Translations under genes and position numbers: made by a program
Assembly: GCF_901709675.1 (NCBI RefSeq)
Contig: NC_051097.1
Span: 11,138,039-11,202,038, forward strand
Source of the DNA: Syngnathus acus
Taxonomy: Eukaryota; Chordata; Actinopteri; Syngnathiformes; Syngnathidae
Direction: 5' to 3'
DNA length: 64,000 nt
Shown here: piece after piece, positions 26,249 to 38,842 of the stretch
Numbering within the stretch: the stretch's first letter is position 1
How the letters are laid out: every line of letters starts with the position of its first letter
The notes under the pieces: generated by a model
The model's input: only the letters and a program-made list of their open reading frames with translations
Database searches by the model: none
Told to the model about the DNA's origin: nothing

Positions 26249-29200
26249 ATGATGGTCCACTGTGCCGGCTGTGAGCGGCCCATCCTGGACCGGTTCCTGC
26301 TCAACGTGCTGGACCGGGCCTGGCACGCCAAATGCGTGCAGTGCTGCGAGTGCAACTGCAAGCTGACCGACAAGTGCTTCTCGCGGGACGGAAAGCTCTA
26401 CTGCAAGGTGGACTTCTTCCGGTAGGGATCACAAAAACGGAACCACAAAAAAAAAAAGAGGGAAAAAAAGCAGCAGCATCCGGTCGTCATATTAGTTTTG
26501 TTAATATTGTGCGCCGTATTTGTTGCTACTTTGCTTGTTTGGAGAAATAAGTGGCCCCCTGTTGACTTTATAGTCAATATTTACATAGTGTACAAATACA
26601 AACAAACGCGCGTTATTTGTGTAAAAATAAGTGTTGGTGGTTCGGCAAATTTGTTTTGTGCTTAATTCAAAACGAATGATAAAAATGCACGTGCAGAAAG
26701 AGATGTGTATTCTGGCTTTAGTCATTCAAAGTCGTCAAAGAATATTAGAAAAAGCCAACGATCAAAGTTGAATATTGGTAATATAACGATCATTTTAAAA
26801 ATTGCTATAATTCAAGCCAATATATTTTGGCTGACCATTTGAATTTTAATCGTTATTATTTTCCTATTAAAAATACCCAGTAGTGTTGTGCGACGTTGCA
26901 TTACTGTGACAAAGAACGTAATCAGCCTAGAAAAAAGAAATAGGAATTCAGTCTGACGATTTGAAAGACACGTGATTATTATATCTACAATTTGAGACAG
27001 ACGCACTAAGCCCTGAGTGTTCTGGCGCTAACAAACAAGCTCATAAAAAATACAGCAAACTCGTTAGCTGTCTGTTTATTTCACGTAATTGCTTTGCTAT
27101 TTTTAAAATGCACGTGTCAAACAAGCCACGAAACCCATTTGATAAAATAATCATCAAGCCAAATCGTTTGCTCATTAGATTTAAAAATAAAATCCTATAC
27201 GTGCACTTCGCCGTGTTCACCCCAAAAAAGCTCATATAAGCAGCTTTCGAACATAATCCTAATTAAAGCAAAATGGAATATTTTAATTCATATAATGACT
27301 TTTTCTATTTTGAAAATAATACTCTCGTGCAGCCGTGTGTATTCTGCTTTGAATTATTCAAATGAGCCAGTAAGCAGCTTCTTTTTTTGGGGAAGCTTCG
27401 CGAATCGCACCCTCCCGCGAATGCTCTAACAAAAACGTCAATGATTGTGACTGAGTGAGCGAGTGAGGAGTTGCTTGCTTGGTTGGTTGGGGCTCGTCCC
27501 GGCGTACCTGCGCGTATGCAAATGAGCGCCCCATTAGCGGCCGCCACGACTAATCACGCTAATGTGTCCAATTGTTGTGCAGAGTGGACACGCAGGGCAG
27601 TCACAGGCGGGCATGCATGAGAAAGGCGAGAGCGGGGACTGATACCAGGGCCCCCACATTAGTCTTAAAACAATAGATGGCCATGGGGGGGGTTACCCTC
27701 CCCATGCATGTCACCTCCTTTCAGGTGCCTCTGAAACAGCTGCAAAACAGCTTCTTTGTTTATTTATTTTTTTGCTGCCAGGTGATCACAATTTAGGGCT
27801 TTGGGGGGGGGGGGGTCTTGAAAGTCCTCCTACGCACGTCTTATATGGATTAAGAGAAGATTTCCACGCCTAAAATACATCCCACTCTGCCTAATCCTGT
27901 CTCATATCCTTGGCTACAATGTGCTGATTGCCACTAATGTGTTTCGCGTGGGTTCATTACCAGGTCCAGGATGGATTTTTCCCAAAAGTAATATTATTAT
28001 TATTATTTATGACGTATATGTTTTATATTGGTGTATATACTACGATGTTGTTTTAATAACGTTATTGGGCTGATTCGAAATTTTGATATGTTTCTATCAA
28101 TATTCCCTGCCGGTATTTGGAAGTATTTTCTCGTGCATGCACAGAGCTAAATGATAAGTACATGAACAACATATTTCAAATAACAACGTAAAAGGATGAT
28201 TTTTCTTATTTGTTTGTCTAATTTGCGTTTCGTCTGTTCAAATAGCCCAAAATGGAAGAAAAAAAATCTTTCAGTTTCGTTCATTCCCTGAAAAATGAAA
28301 AAGTATTTTCCATTGCATTGTTAAGCGCAAATGTCCGAAGCCGCCTCGCTATTGCGCCGTTTTCTCGCTCGGCCTCCGCCTGCTGCCTCCCGCGAAGCTC
28401 ACCTGCGAGCGCTTTTGCGCCGTTTGCATAATCCCGCTAACTGACAAACAAACGGCGACGCAAACAAAGACTAAAACAAATCCTGGTTTGTGTTGACCCT
28501 CTTGCAAATGTTTTTTTTTTTCTTCCCCCTCCCCCGTGTGTGCATATGCGCGCACGCAGGCGGTTCGGTACCAAGTGCGCCGGCTGCCTGCAGGGCATCT
28601 CGCCCAGCGACCTGGTGCGCAAGGCGCGCAGCAAGGTGTTCCACCTCAACTGCTTCACCTGCATGGTGTGCCACAAGCAGCTGTCCACCGGCGAGGAGCT
28701 CTACGTCATCGACGAGAACAAGTTTGTGTGCAAGGACGACTACCTGAGCTCGGCCACCATCAAGGAGGTCAGCCTCAACTCAGGTACGAAAGTGAGCCTC
28801 ATCAACACTTTGGCCGAACTTTACGGAATGATTATTTGATCAAATACAATATTAGCATGCAATGCAAAATTGTCATTGTGTTATTTTCCGAATGAATGTT
28901 CTCAAAATGATATACAATTTAGGGCCGATACGGATCTCGCACCCTTACGCGTCGTTCCTAAAAGCCAAGCTAAACAATAATAAAATTATATTTGGGTGCA
29001 ATGTAGAACCTTTATTTATCGTTGACAAATTACACAAATGTTTATTTTTGCGCTTTTTTTCCCCATCTCTAAGGACTATTTTTATGATCGTTACGCGTCG
29101 CCAACTATTGTTATTAACCGAGCCCCCGACGTCCCGACACGCGCGCGCACGCACAGAAAATGATTACATTTATTTATGATGACATAAAATAGATCCACAT

Positions 29201-30829
29201 TCGCTTGCTATTATTGAGATAATTATCACTCCAATAGAAAATGAAGATTCTTCTTTTTGTCAGCGACTTTGATTAAAAGCCGCATCTCCGTCGTCGCAGT
29301 GTCGTCGTGCACGGACCGGAGCCTGTCACCGGACGTGCAGGACGGCGCCTTGCTGCAAGACGAGCTGAAGGAGGCGGACAACTGCACGTCGTCGGACAAG
29401 GAGACCAATAATATCGAGAACGAGGAGCAGAACTCGGGTGCCAAGCGGCGGGGCCCGCGCACCACCATCAAGGCCAAGCAGCTGGAGACCCTCAAGGCCG
29501 CCTTCGTGGCCACGCCCAAGCCCACGCGACACATCCGGGAGCAGCTGGCGCAGGAGACCGGTCTCAACATGCGCGTCATACAGGTAAGACGAGCGGTGGC
29601 AGGTTTTTTTTTTTTTTTTAATGGTCGCTGTCGGGTTGTGTTACGAATAATAATGGGCTAATATTTATTATTATGTTTCTAGCTGAAGTTGTTATTCACA
29701 TGCAGTTTTTTTTTTTTTTAACATAACACACCTTTTAGAAAATGGCGGTAAATGCGACAATTCTGCCTCGTGCTTTGAATAGAATAGAAACAAATCATGT
29801 TCTCCCAAGTTTAAAAATATTGAAATAGAAAGGTTTGAAAATCGCCCAAATTATATATATATACCTCGCAAAGGAATTTTGATTCGTGCTTTGGACAGGA
29901 AAAAGTAGCGCCACCTGGTGTACACATCAAATAAAAAAACAAAAGTATTGTCTTGTTTTAAATTAAATGGAGAGAAATGGTGCTCTCACGAGTTTTCAAA
30001 GTGAAAAGTGTCACTTTTGGTGCAGAAAAACGGCTTCTAATTAATAATTGATTTGGAATGAGTTTAACAAAATGTCCTTACAGGCTCTTTGAATTAATTG
30101 TGTCGTTAAATGAAATCATTAAAAACACAATGAGATTTTTTTTTTTTTTTAATTTAAAGCAGTTGCTACTAAATGACGTTGCTACTAAATGACATCATCA
30201 GCTGCGGCGTCCCAATACTTGTGCTGAAAAAAAAAAAAAAAGAAGCCATTTGCGAGCGAATGTTTCGTCGTGTTCTTTTGATGAAAACTCCTTTGTGACC
30301 TTTGCAAAAACACATTGCATTGTTCCATCTTTCCGCCATCTCCATGTCTGCAGGCATTCCATTTCCTTTTCCCAATTAACATCGACGCACCAGCGAGACA
30401 AAAACACACAATCACAACACAACGTGCCTGCGCGTGCGTGTGTGTGTGTTTTTTTTTAATGTGTTTGTTTCAGTCACACAGCCGTGAAATTAGTCATAGG
30501 TGGTGGTCTTGTTTTAGCTGAGGGGCCACCGCACGCATGCGGGAACCCCTCCTGCGTCCCTGCCTGCCTGCGTGCGTGCGTATTTCCACACACACACACT
30601 CACACACGCGCATGCACAATGTCAGGATGATTAGCGCCATCTCTGCCAAGTGTGATGTGGCTTTTTGTGCGCTGGCTGTGATTATCGCTGATTTCACAGA
30701 TTTACATATGCCCCCCCCCCACCACCCTCCATTTTTTCCCACCTCTGTGGAGCATACACACACATCTTGTGCGTGTGCATCTCCATCCATCCGTGCTTGC
30801 ATCCATCAGTGTGTTCACGCCATGGTCCT

Positions 30830-30871
<42 letters not shown>

Positions 30872-30952
30872 GTGTGCATGTGTGGGGTGAACCGAGCCAA
30901 AATGGAGGCTGCGTTTGGGCCTCGCTGCTTGTGTTAAATAGCAACGCTCCCC

Positions 30953-31030
<78 letters not shown>

Positions 31031-32426
31031 TCTCTCTCGAGGGGAGCGAGAGCATTTCCATAAAAATGTACCCAACACGTCGCCGATTGTTCTCAATAAG
31101 CAGGTGTTGCCTCGGTGTGCAGCCCTTTGCATGTGTGTGTGTTTGTGCGTTTTGTTAACATGCATGACAGCGGCACTGGCTGGCTGCTGTGCAAATGCTT
31201 GATTCTGCATCACTGGCCAAAACAAGACACTGTTTGCAAATTTTTGGAAATCATGCAAATGCATTCATCTTTTTTTAAAAGGTGATTTTTTTTTTTTTTT
31301 TACGGGGTAATATATAAATGGGTTCCAACACAATTTAGTAAACATCAAAGACAATTTAGCGTTGACTACGATGCAAATGTGCGTGTTTTTGACATCGTTT
31401 CGGAAACATCCAAAATAATTTAGAGGTGCTTTGGGAAATATCAAAGGCGATTTTGCCTATTCAGGCTGAAGAGATCGCCGCGGAAGTAGAAATGATCCTC
31501 TCCTGCGTTAAAGTTAGCAAAAGGTTTTAGCATATTAGGTAAATAAATAGAATCATTTTGATCCGAATCAAAGATGGTGCAATCATTAAAGAACGTGTGA
31601 ATTTTTTTGGGCAGGTCTGGTTCCAGAACCGAAGATCCAAGGAACGACGGATGAAGCAGCTGAGCGCTTTGGGGGCTCGCAGACACGCCTTCTTCCGGGG
31701 CCCGAGGAGAATGAGGACCCTGGGGGGGCGGCTGGAGGACCCGGACATCTTGGGACCCGCTGCCTACGGCTACTATGGGGGTCAGTGGCGCTTCCTTTCC
31801 AAAAGCAAAAACAAAACAAAACGTGGCTGCCGAGTCGCAGGCGCTACCTCCGTCGTCACCCGAAAAACCTCTTTAGCTCTTTGTCGCTGTCACCTGTCCC
31901 GGCTGAGAGGATGAACCCGTTTATTCCAATCAGTCTCTTTGTAAACAAATCCGCCGGAAACTGCTTTGGACGCCGCTCGCTCGCTTGGATTTGGCGACGC
32001 TATTCTTGTAGCGAATGGCGGGAGGCGAGCGTTTCCAGTCTGGGCCCAGGGCAGGAACCACGGATGGCTTAGCGTACCACTTTATGCTAACATCAAAGAT
32101 GAGACACTCTTTGATGAATTTACCGTACTTTTCGTTACACATCACATTTTTTTGTCAATAGAAGACAATTGCATCGGAGCGACCCTCATGTCCCCGTCCG
32201 TATCTGTAAACAACAAAAACAATGTGTGTAAACATCAAAGACAGATTTTAGCCCTCAATGAACCTAACGTAGGCGTTTTTGTAAACACCGAAGCCGATTT
32301 CAAGTCTTCAATGAGTCCGCATGCGTGTAGTGAGGACAAAACCTTGGTCTCCCGCTTTTGGCTCCCTCGCTTTCTTCACCCGCCGCTTTTCAGGCCCCTT
32401 TGTGGTGCCGCTTAGACCGGCTTTAT

Positions 32427-32485
<59 letters not shown>

Positions 32486-33571
32486 TGTGTGTGTGCGCAG
32501 TCCCCTTTGCACAGTGCCTGCAACACAAGCCTGTTGCCTGTTCCCAAGGTCGCTCCAAGCAACAGACTCAGGGGTACATTATTTCCATTCAAACACCTTT
32601 TCAATCAACTGTTGCAGTGTGAAAATTAAGAAAGAAAAAAAGAGTTCAGTCCAAGTCGAGCCTGAGGCTGCACGCGCGTGTGTGTGTGTCTGTGTGTGTG
32701 TGTGTGTGTGGTGGCTTTGGGTGTGATTTAAAAGAATACTTCTCTGTCCATGCTGAGACGTTTTGAATATTTGGTGTCAAGTGTTGACGTCAGAGGGAAA
32801 CGGACAGATGGAGGGATGGCGGCTAGTTAGCGGATGGATGAGAATAGACCATCAGTGCTATGATGATGAAGGACGAATGGACAGATGGATGGGATGTGGA
32901 TGACTAGACAGCGGGCAAAGAAACATAAGACGACATCTTGGACAACAATGGCGACTAGTCCACAGTTTCCAAAACGTCATTGACGACATGTGAGCGACCA
33001 CGTCTTCGTCAACAATGCTAATGATGCTGACAGCAATATTATTTACAGACAACTTCTAGTCTTTGATATCAGAATCATGGACGGCCTTGGCAGCAATGTC
33101 ATTGAGTGTGTCTTTGATGTCATTGAGCACATCTATGACAGCATACTTACGTCATAATAACGTCACGGATGAAAACATCCTTGTCGATGTTTTTGAGGTC
33201 GTTGCTAACGCGTGTTTTCTTCTCCCCTAGAGTACCAAGGGGACTACTACGGACCAGCAACTAACTACGACTTCTTCCCGCACGGCCCCCCGTCCTCGCA
33301 AGCCCAGTCCCCCGCCGAGTCCCCCTACATCCTGGGCTCGGGGCCCGGGGCCATGGAGGGCTCGGGCCACCTCCCCTCGGACGACCAAAGGTTCACGGAC
33401 ATGATCTCGCACGCCGAGACGCCCAGTCCCGAGCCGGGCTCCCTGCAGCCCGGGCCGGGGGAGGCCTACGGGGGCGGGCCCAGTCCTCCTTTCTCCCTGG
33501 CCAGTAACTCCAGCTACAGCGCCCCCATGTCCCACCAAGGCCCCGAGATGGGCGAGGCTGCGGCCTGGTGA
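26249..33571 (+). CDS. lhx5: LIM homeobox protein 5 (Lhx5), five coding exons
   Basis: This is a nuclear LIM-homeodomain transcription factor, known from the family to act in forebrain, hypothalamus and spinal interneuron specification. Exons are 26249-26421, 28560-28783, 29300-29583, 31615-31780 and 33231-33571. All introns are GT-AG, and the joined frame gives 395 aa against about 402 in mammals. LIM domain 1 spans about residues 5-55 (C-A-G-C start) and LIM domain 2 about 64-118. An acidic/serine linker follows, then the homeodomain at about 181-240 with WFQNRR in helix 3, and a Pro/Ser/Gly-rich tail ending E-A-A-A-W. Lhx5 is favoured over Lhx1 by the [10 protein letters not shown] start, DDYLSS, the T-S-S-D-K-E-T linker and the RFTDMISH tail motif. 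An in-frame ATG at 26105 would add 48 residues. I chose 26249 because the family starts MMVHC. Confidence 0.96.
27530..27970 (+). other. candidate intronic enhancer block in lhx5 intron 1
   Basis: This is a complex sequence with ACTAATCACGCTAATGTG, ACATTAGTCTTAAAAC and CTGATTGCCACTAATGTG, i.e. repeated homeodomain-type TAAT cores, inside the 2.1 kb first intron. It has no reading frame of note. Support is motif density only. Confidence 0.3.
29908..29923 (-). promoter_or_regulatory. CTCF-like core in lhx5 intron 3
   Basis: The plus strand reads GCGCCACCTGGTGTAC, whose complement ACACCAGGTGGCGC closely fits the CTCF core. A preceding phrase (gattcgtgctttggacagga) recalls the repeat at 5620-6060, so the site may have been carried by the same repeat family. 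Binding is inference. Confidence 0.4.
30600..30705 (+). other. candidate conserved block in lhx5 intron 3
   Basis: This complex segment between CA/GT repeats contains GATGATTAGCGCC and GCTGTGATTATCGCTG and has no frame of note. It stands out from the surrounding microsatellites. It could be an enhancer, which is untested. Confidence 0.3.
30832..31029 (+). repeat. paired (GT)n microsatellites in lhx5 intron 3
   Basis: A (GT)n run spans about 30832-30876 and a longer uninterrupted run of about 37 units spans 30955-31029, with a complex spacer between them. Long alternating purine-pyrimidine runs can adopt Z-DNA and are typically length-polymorphic. That last part is general knowledge, not seen here. 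Confidence 0.95.
31325..32330 (+). repeat. degenerate dispersed motif around 'gtaaacatcaaagacaattt'
   Basis: Related phrases occur near 31337, 31402, 31436, 32228 and 32280, and again outside the gene near 36090-36230 and 36555. Each carries a form of AAACATCAAAGACRATTT followed by a short spacer. Spacing is irregular (37-60 bp within clusters), suggesting an old, eroded minisatellite spread over lhx5 introns 3-4 (part in exon-flanking sequence) and the 3' flank. I do not recognise a named family. Confidence 0.4.
32429..32496 (+). repeat. (GT)n microsatellite in lhx5 intron 4
   Basis: About 30 GT units with one TTT interruption near the 3' end. A second tract of about 15 units lies at 32678-32711. 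Confidence 0.95.
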
Positions 33572-33695
33572 AGCCAGCCGCCAGAGACCGTTTGCCGCTA
33601 ACGGACGGCTTTTCGCCCACCGCTGGACTCTCGCTTAGAAGTGTAGAGACGAGTCGTGGCGAGCTTTCTTGGAATACTGGACTTGAATTATTTAC

Positions 33696-33701
33696 AATAA
33701 A
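33696..33701 (+). terminator. lhx5: lhx5 polyadenylation signal
   Basis: AATAAA lies 125 bp after the lhx5 stop codon, followed by a T/G-containing stretch. It is the first canonical signal downstream. Longer 3' UTR forms are possible, because vertebrate lhx5 messages can have extended tails. Confidence 0.6.
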
Positions 33702-36700
33702 GACTTTGATTGAGTCCGTCCTGCACACATGCTGCCACAAAAACAACGCAGTCGACACAACAACGCCAAAGGAACTTTTTCTTTACGTCAAGTTGGTTTC
33801 TTGCGTTTGAAAGCGAGCCGTCACCTTTTGTAGCCGCGTCGCCGCTAAGTTGGAGCCGCCCGCTTGTATTCGCCCGGAGTCCTCGTAGCCGCAGCGGCCG
33901 CACACGTCGAGGGCAAGTCGACTTCAACCCTATCCCCTTCCTGTCATCCGTACCTGGTAGGCATGTATTTTAGATCAGAGCAATCTCACGGCACACAAAC
34001 ATCGTTACAGGTGATCACTGCTATTTCTGACAAACACAAACAGAGCCCCAAATAGCGAAAGCGCTGCAAGTCATTGATACTTCTTGGAGACCAATTATCA
34101 GCCAAAATGAACAAGACCAAATCTCTTTTGCAGCAAATGTGAAGTAAACGCACTTTATTTGCTTTGGAGGGCCACGGAAAAATGATGTAGCAGTCCAGAC
34201 TTGGCCCCCAGACCTTAGGTTGGACACTTGTGCTGGAACCCGTAAATATGCCACAAACTAGGATCCCAAAACTCATCTTCCATCATTTGCATTAAAAAAG
34301 GGATTTATGGAGGATTTGATTTGGGTTATGCACCACAAGTGCGATGACTCCCTGGAACCAACCAACCAACCAACCAACCGAACGTTATTTTGAGCCGGAA
34401 AATGCGTTTGGATTTGAGCAGGTTGCTATTTTTTTGCATACTGAAATGGAAGTAAATTGAGTGTAACATTCTCGGGAAAATACTGGACACCACCCGGCCG
34501 GCTCAGGGTTGATATTGTGGTGAATGCGGATACCCCGCCCCCTGCGTATGTATGGATGCAGCATATACAGTATACAGTTGCTTCTTTTCTTAGAAAATGT
34601 TGCTAATAAAATTAGTTGTTTTCAAATCAAAAGCTACAATAATAACCTGGTAGCCCATTTCTTGCTAGCTTTAACTCATCAGTGTGGGTCATTTTTGCTG
34701 GATCAAAAACTTGACCTTGACAACGTGCTGGGTCAAAAAAAAAACGGCCTTTGGATTTGCTATGTTCACCCAATCCGCGTCACTTTTAAGTCAGCAATTT
34801 GAAATGAGAATTTTCCGACCAATGCGGGGAACGGCCGCCCGCCTGACATTGAGATGGAACAAATGAGTGCGGCCGATAATTTGAATGAAAAGGCTGCCTA
34901 CCCCCCGCGCCCCCTTTCTACTTTGGTGCCACTCCATCCACAACATGATGATCATATGTTAAAACAAGGGCGTCTGCACCTTTCTTCCCACACACACACA
35001 CACACACACACTCACACACAGGCGGCGTTGATTGTTGTGTCCGCGCGCGCGCCTCCGGCCGACCTTCCCTTTGTCGTGCTCCCTTTTTCACAAGACATGT
35101 TTTAATGGAAATGATTTTCAAAAGCACACTGAAGCCATAATAGAGAATCTCCTTCAACAGCTGAGGTCTCCTGCCTCTTAAAGGGAGCAAACAAAAGAGG
35201 GGCCACGCAACATCTGTGGCGGGCAGCACCCCCACAGCACCCCCTCCCCTACCTCCTCACCCGTCCCAAAAAAAAACCCACCTCTGCCGCCACCGGGCCT
35301 AAAGCGCCACCTAGTGTCCGGTATTACTATGACATCATTTCCAGAAAGAAAGCATTGTTTTTTGTTTTTTTTATGTTGGACTCCAAAATACTTGGTTGTA
35401 AACGTCATGAGTGGACGGATGTGTGTGTGTTGGCCAGAGGTGGGCAATTTACAATTTGTTTTCTAGTTTCTGATTCGTCAGTGGCCTGGGTACCCATCAA
35501 TCATTTGTTCATAACTGGCGGACGCTCATTTTGCTGACGAACGACGAGAAAGTTCTCAGAATGTCGGATTAAGCACTGCCGGAAGTGGATTTGAATCTGT
35601 CAGGGTCACTAACCGGGTCAAAGTGCACACGAACCTCCCAGTCCGTCAATGGCCACTCGTCCACCCACCGCTGTCTAGTCAACCACGTCGCATTCTATTT
35701 ACATTCCATTTCAGAAGATGGCACTAATTCACCAGATGTTGTTTGCCACCCACTAAAACCCAGAAGAAGAAGAAAAAAGAGCAGGCATGTGCAAATGATG
35801 AAGAAAAACACGGAGGGCGCGTGCACTTGAATGCACCAGAGTTGGACTTTCTGCAATAATGCAACACTGCATGGTTGAGGTAAGCAAAAGTTTCAAGTCA
35901 AACTTTTTGACGTGCTGCAGGTAGATTGGATGAAAGCTCCACTTTCAGTGCTTAATTGGGCATTTTTGGAACTTTCTCGTCCAACGACGGAATGCCCACC
36001 TCATGTGCGTGTGCATGATTGAAGGCTTGTACTATTTGTGTAAATAGCACCGATAATAAAAAATGCTCTCTTACAACTTGAAGCTTTTTTTTTTTTAAAG
36101 ACATCAATGATAGATTGAAAACCTCAATGATAACAGCGACGACAAAACTGAACTGAATGTGTTGCGCTCTAAAATATCATCAAAGTGTGTTTTTGTAAAC
36201 ATCAGAGATGATTTTGTGTCTCGTCAGTTTTTTAAAATATGAAATACTTAAACATATTTAAAACAAAAACTTTTGCTCTTCCAATCTAACATAATACAGA
36301 TTTATGAACCAAATATGCAATTTTTTTTTAAACCAGAACAATTTATTAATTGAAGACTCTTAAAATTATAACAAATATCTAAGACCTATAAAAATGTTTT
36401 TTTTTTTTTCCTAAACATTCATAACGTCCACCATAGACAATTTTATCTTCAGTCAACCAATCGTAAAATGCTCAACTGTATCTTCAAGGTCCATTCAGAG
36501 AAATACCTTTGGGGGGAAAAAAACAACCGGAATTCACATTTTGCTAACCCAACAACAAAGACAATTTGGCATCAGTGTGCATACACACACACCCCTGGCC
36601 AACATGCAATTTAAGATTTTAGTTTTTCATGAGGAAGAGCATTTTAATTCCCGTTCATGAAAAATTTACTCTAATAGGATTTTAATTATTAATATCCCAT

Positions 36701-38580
36701 TTTAATTCCGTCACGGGTATTTGAAAGGTGACCGTCCACCTCATGCAAAAGACGTATTGACCATTTTTTATCTGCAAGGATAGACATACTGAAAAAAAAA
36801 AAAAAGTCAATGCACTTTCTTCCCCCCCCCATCCACGCTTCATCCTCTTAAAGCCCCTCCTCATCCCCTGGCTGTGGGCCAGGTGGGTGGACGGGGTGGC
36901 TCAGGTCCGCACTCATTTTCCACCTGACTGCCTTTAATGTAAAGGCTAATGTGAGAGGAGACAGCCGGCTTCGCACCACAGGCTCACGCACACACGCACG
37001 GAAGGCCCGAGTAATCTTCAGCATGCACCCGTCCCCTTGCGAGATGCTTCCCCATTGGCCGCCATTTTGGTTTGAAGCAGCCATTGAAGGCTTATTGGAA
37101 CAATCTTCAGCACCCCTTGAACAATTTCAACCACGTGCACAGGACGGGCAGACGACACCAAATCTCGAAACAAATGGCCTTTTTCTTCATTTGTTCGTCG
37201 GACATAGCTGCGGACAAGTTTGATGACGCCATGCTTTCATGCTGGTGCTCCAAAGCGCCTGCTCGCTGTAAACAAACAATATTGATTGATAAATGAGGCG
37301 GAGGGCTTTGGAGCCTCGCTTGACTCTCTTGAGTCGGAAACACACACACACACACACACACACTTGCACGCTTCTATGGGAAAGACCCTCAGTAACCTTC
37401 ACCTCCCATTCAGCCAGCAGTGTGTGATTATCACGGCGGTGCACACTCTCACACAAAGGTGTGCACTCACTCTAGTGCATGCACACACACACACACACAC
37501 AATTGCCATTAACATCAGTACTTTTGTAATGGATGTGTTTGCGGCCCTGCTACGGGAGAGAAGGCACGGGCAAGAGTTGATGTTATAAATCACTGCGCCC
37601 TCACTTCTCCTCCCCCAACAAACGCACACACCAACACACACACACGTACGTGTTTTTCCTCCCTCCAACTCTGTTTACCGCCTGGGGAGGGAGAGAGCAA
37701 TGAAGGGGAATCCTATTAGCCAATGAGCAACGCGTCATTCATTAACATTCTCATGCTTGTGCGCAGACACAACGTGACCACAAAGCTCCATGCTAAGGTG
37801 TAATGTGAAATCCAAAAATACTCACAGGTATATTCTCTCCTGTAGCGGATTTGTATGTGTCCCACTCTGCATGGTATCACTAAAGGTGTCATCACCCAAG
37901 GTTTATCTGAGGCACATGAACGCGCTACACAGATCTCAGCGTTGACCGTATCCAGGCGGGCGAGCGGGCGGACGCTCGCATTTATCGGCCGCCTCTTCAA
38001 GGTTGACGAGAAGGATAGAGGCCGCGAGAGGTTGGAGTGAGGGATGAGGGGGACGTGTGCGCGTCAGATGATAACAGGAAGGCTTTGACTTTTGGAGAAA
38101 GGTTCACTTGGGACACTTTTTGACAAACCGCCAAAAATAGTTTCCAAGAAGGCGTGCTTTTGAGTATTTGTGTGCTCTGTTTGTGTGTGTTGCTGCCTCT
38201 GTGTGTGGTAAAGCAAAGGTTCATGATTTTTGCTAGCCAACTCATGGCATTTTGCATTATATGTTAGCATTCAGCGAGTCTACTTTTATTATTATACTAT
38301 GGTCTGACTATCAGAGTTTGAAATGTCATGTCTAAAGAGGAAGTTTTTGTTTTGTTTTTACAGGCTATCTATTCTGGGCCACGTGATCAGCGGAGCTTAA
38401 ATGGATAGGCTGGACATTGGATGAACAGAGAAAGGTATAATTGCTTGTGGCGTTTTGAGTTCATAAGATTTTGTTGTCCTACGTGACCTTTGTGTGCGCT
38501 TCAATCACAAGCAATGCGTGGAGAAACAGCGACGTCTAGTGGACATAAACGGTAGTGCACACAGCTTTCGCTTTACTGAC
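33702..38580. other. non-coding 3' flank between lhx5 and the zinc-finger pair
   Basis: No gene is supported here. Contents are a dispersed-repeat fragment at about 34145-34240, an (AACC)n tract at 34359-34379 and (CA)n tracts at 34988-35020, 37340-37362 and 37484-37501. There are CTCF-like cores at 35304-35319 and 38529-38542, more copies of the eroded AAACATC motif near 36090-36230, and a dispersed-repeat fragment at 37058-37085. Complex blocks at 35100-35185 and 37700-37960 could be conserved elements. Confidence 0.5.
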
Positions 38581-38593
38581 AGGCGATGTAAGA

Positions 38594-38599
38594 TTTATT
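38594..38599 (-). terminator. possible polyadenylation signal of the first zinc-finger gene
   Basis: TTTATT on the plus strand is AATAAA on the minus strand, about 245 bp past the stop. Another AATAAA at 38817-38822 lies only about 20 bp past the stop and seems too close to be the main signal. Confidence 0.4.
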
Positions 38600-38842
38600 A
38601 ACTTGCTTAAACTGGAGTCAGCTTTTAAATTCAAAGGGGTGGGGTTTCAAATTACATATGTGGTTTGTTATTAGGATTTTAAACTATGCATTAAATTTCA
38701 AATGAGGGTTACTAGAAATAAGGCAGAAGTCTTGACCAAGTGAACACGCACAAAATGTGTCAATGTCTTGTTTTACACCAAATAGAAAGCACAGTAGAAT
38801 CATGTTGCTGTGATTCTTTATTTCCATTGCAGGCTCCATTGT

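Noticed and set aside
30537-31264. Open frames encoding (CV)n or (TH)n repeats
   Set aside because: They are translations of the (GT)n microsatellites and carry no protein information.
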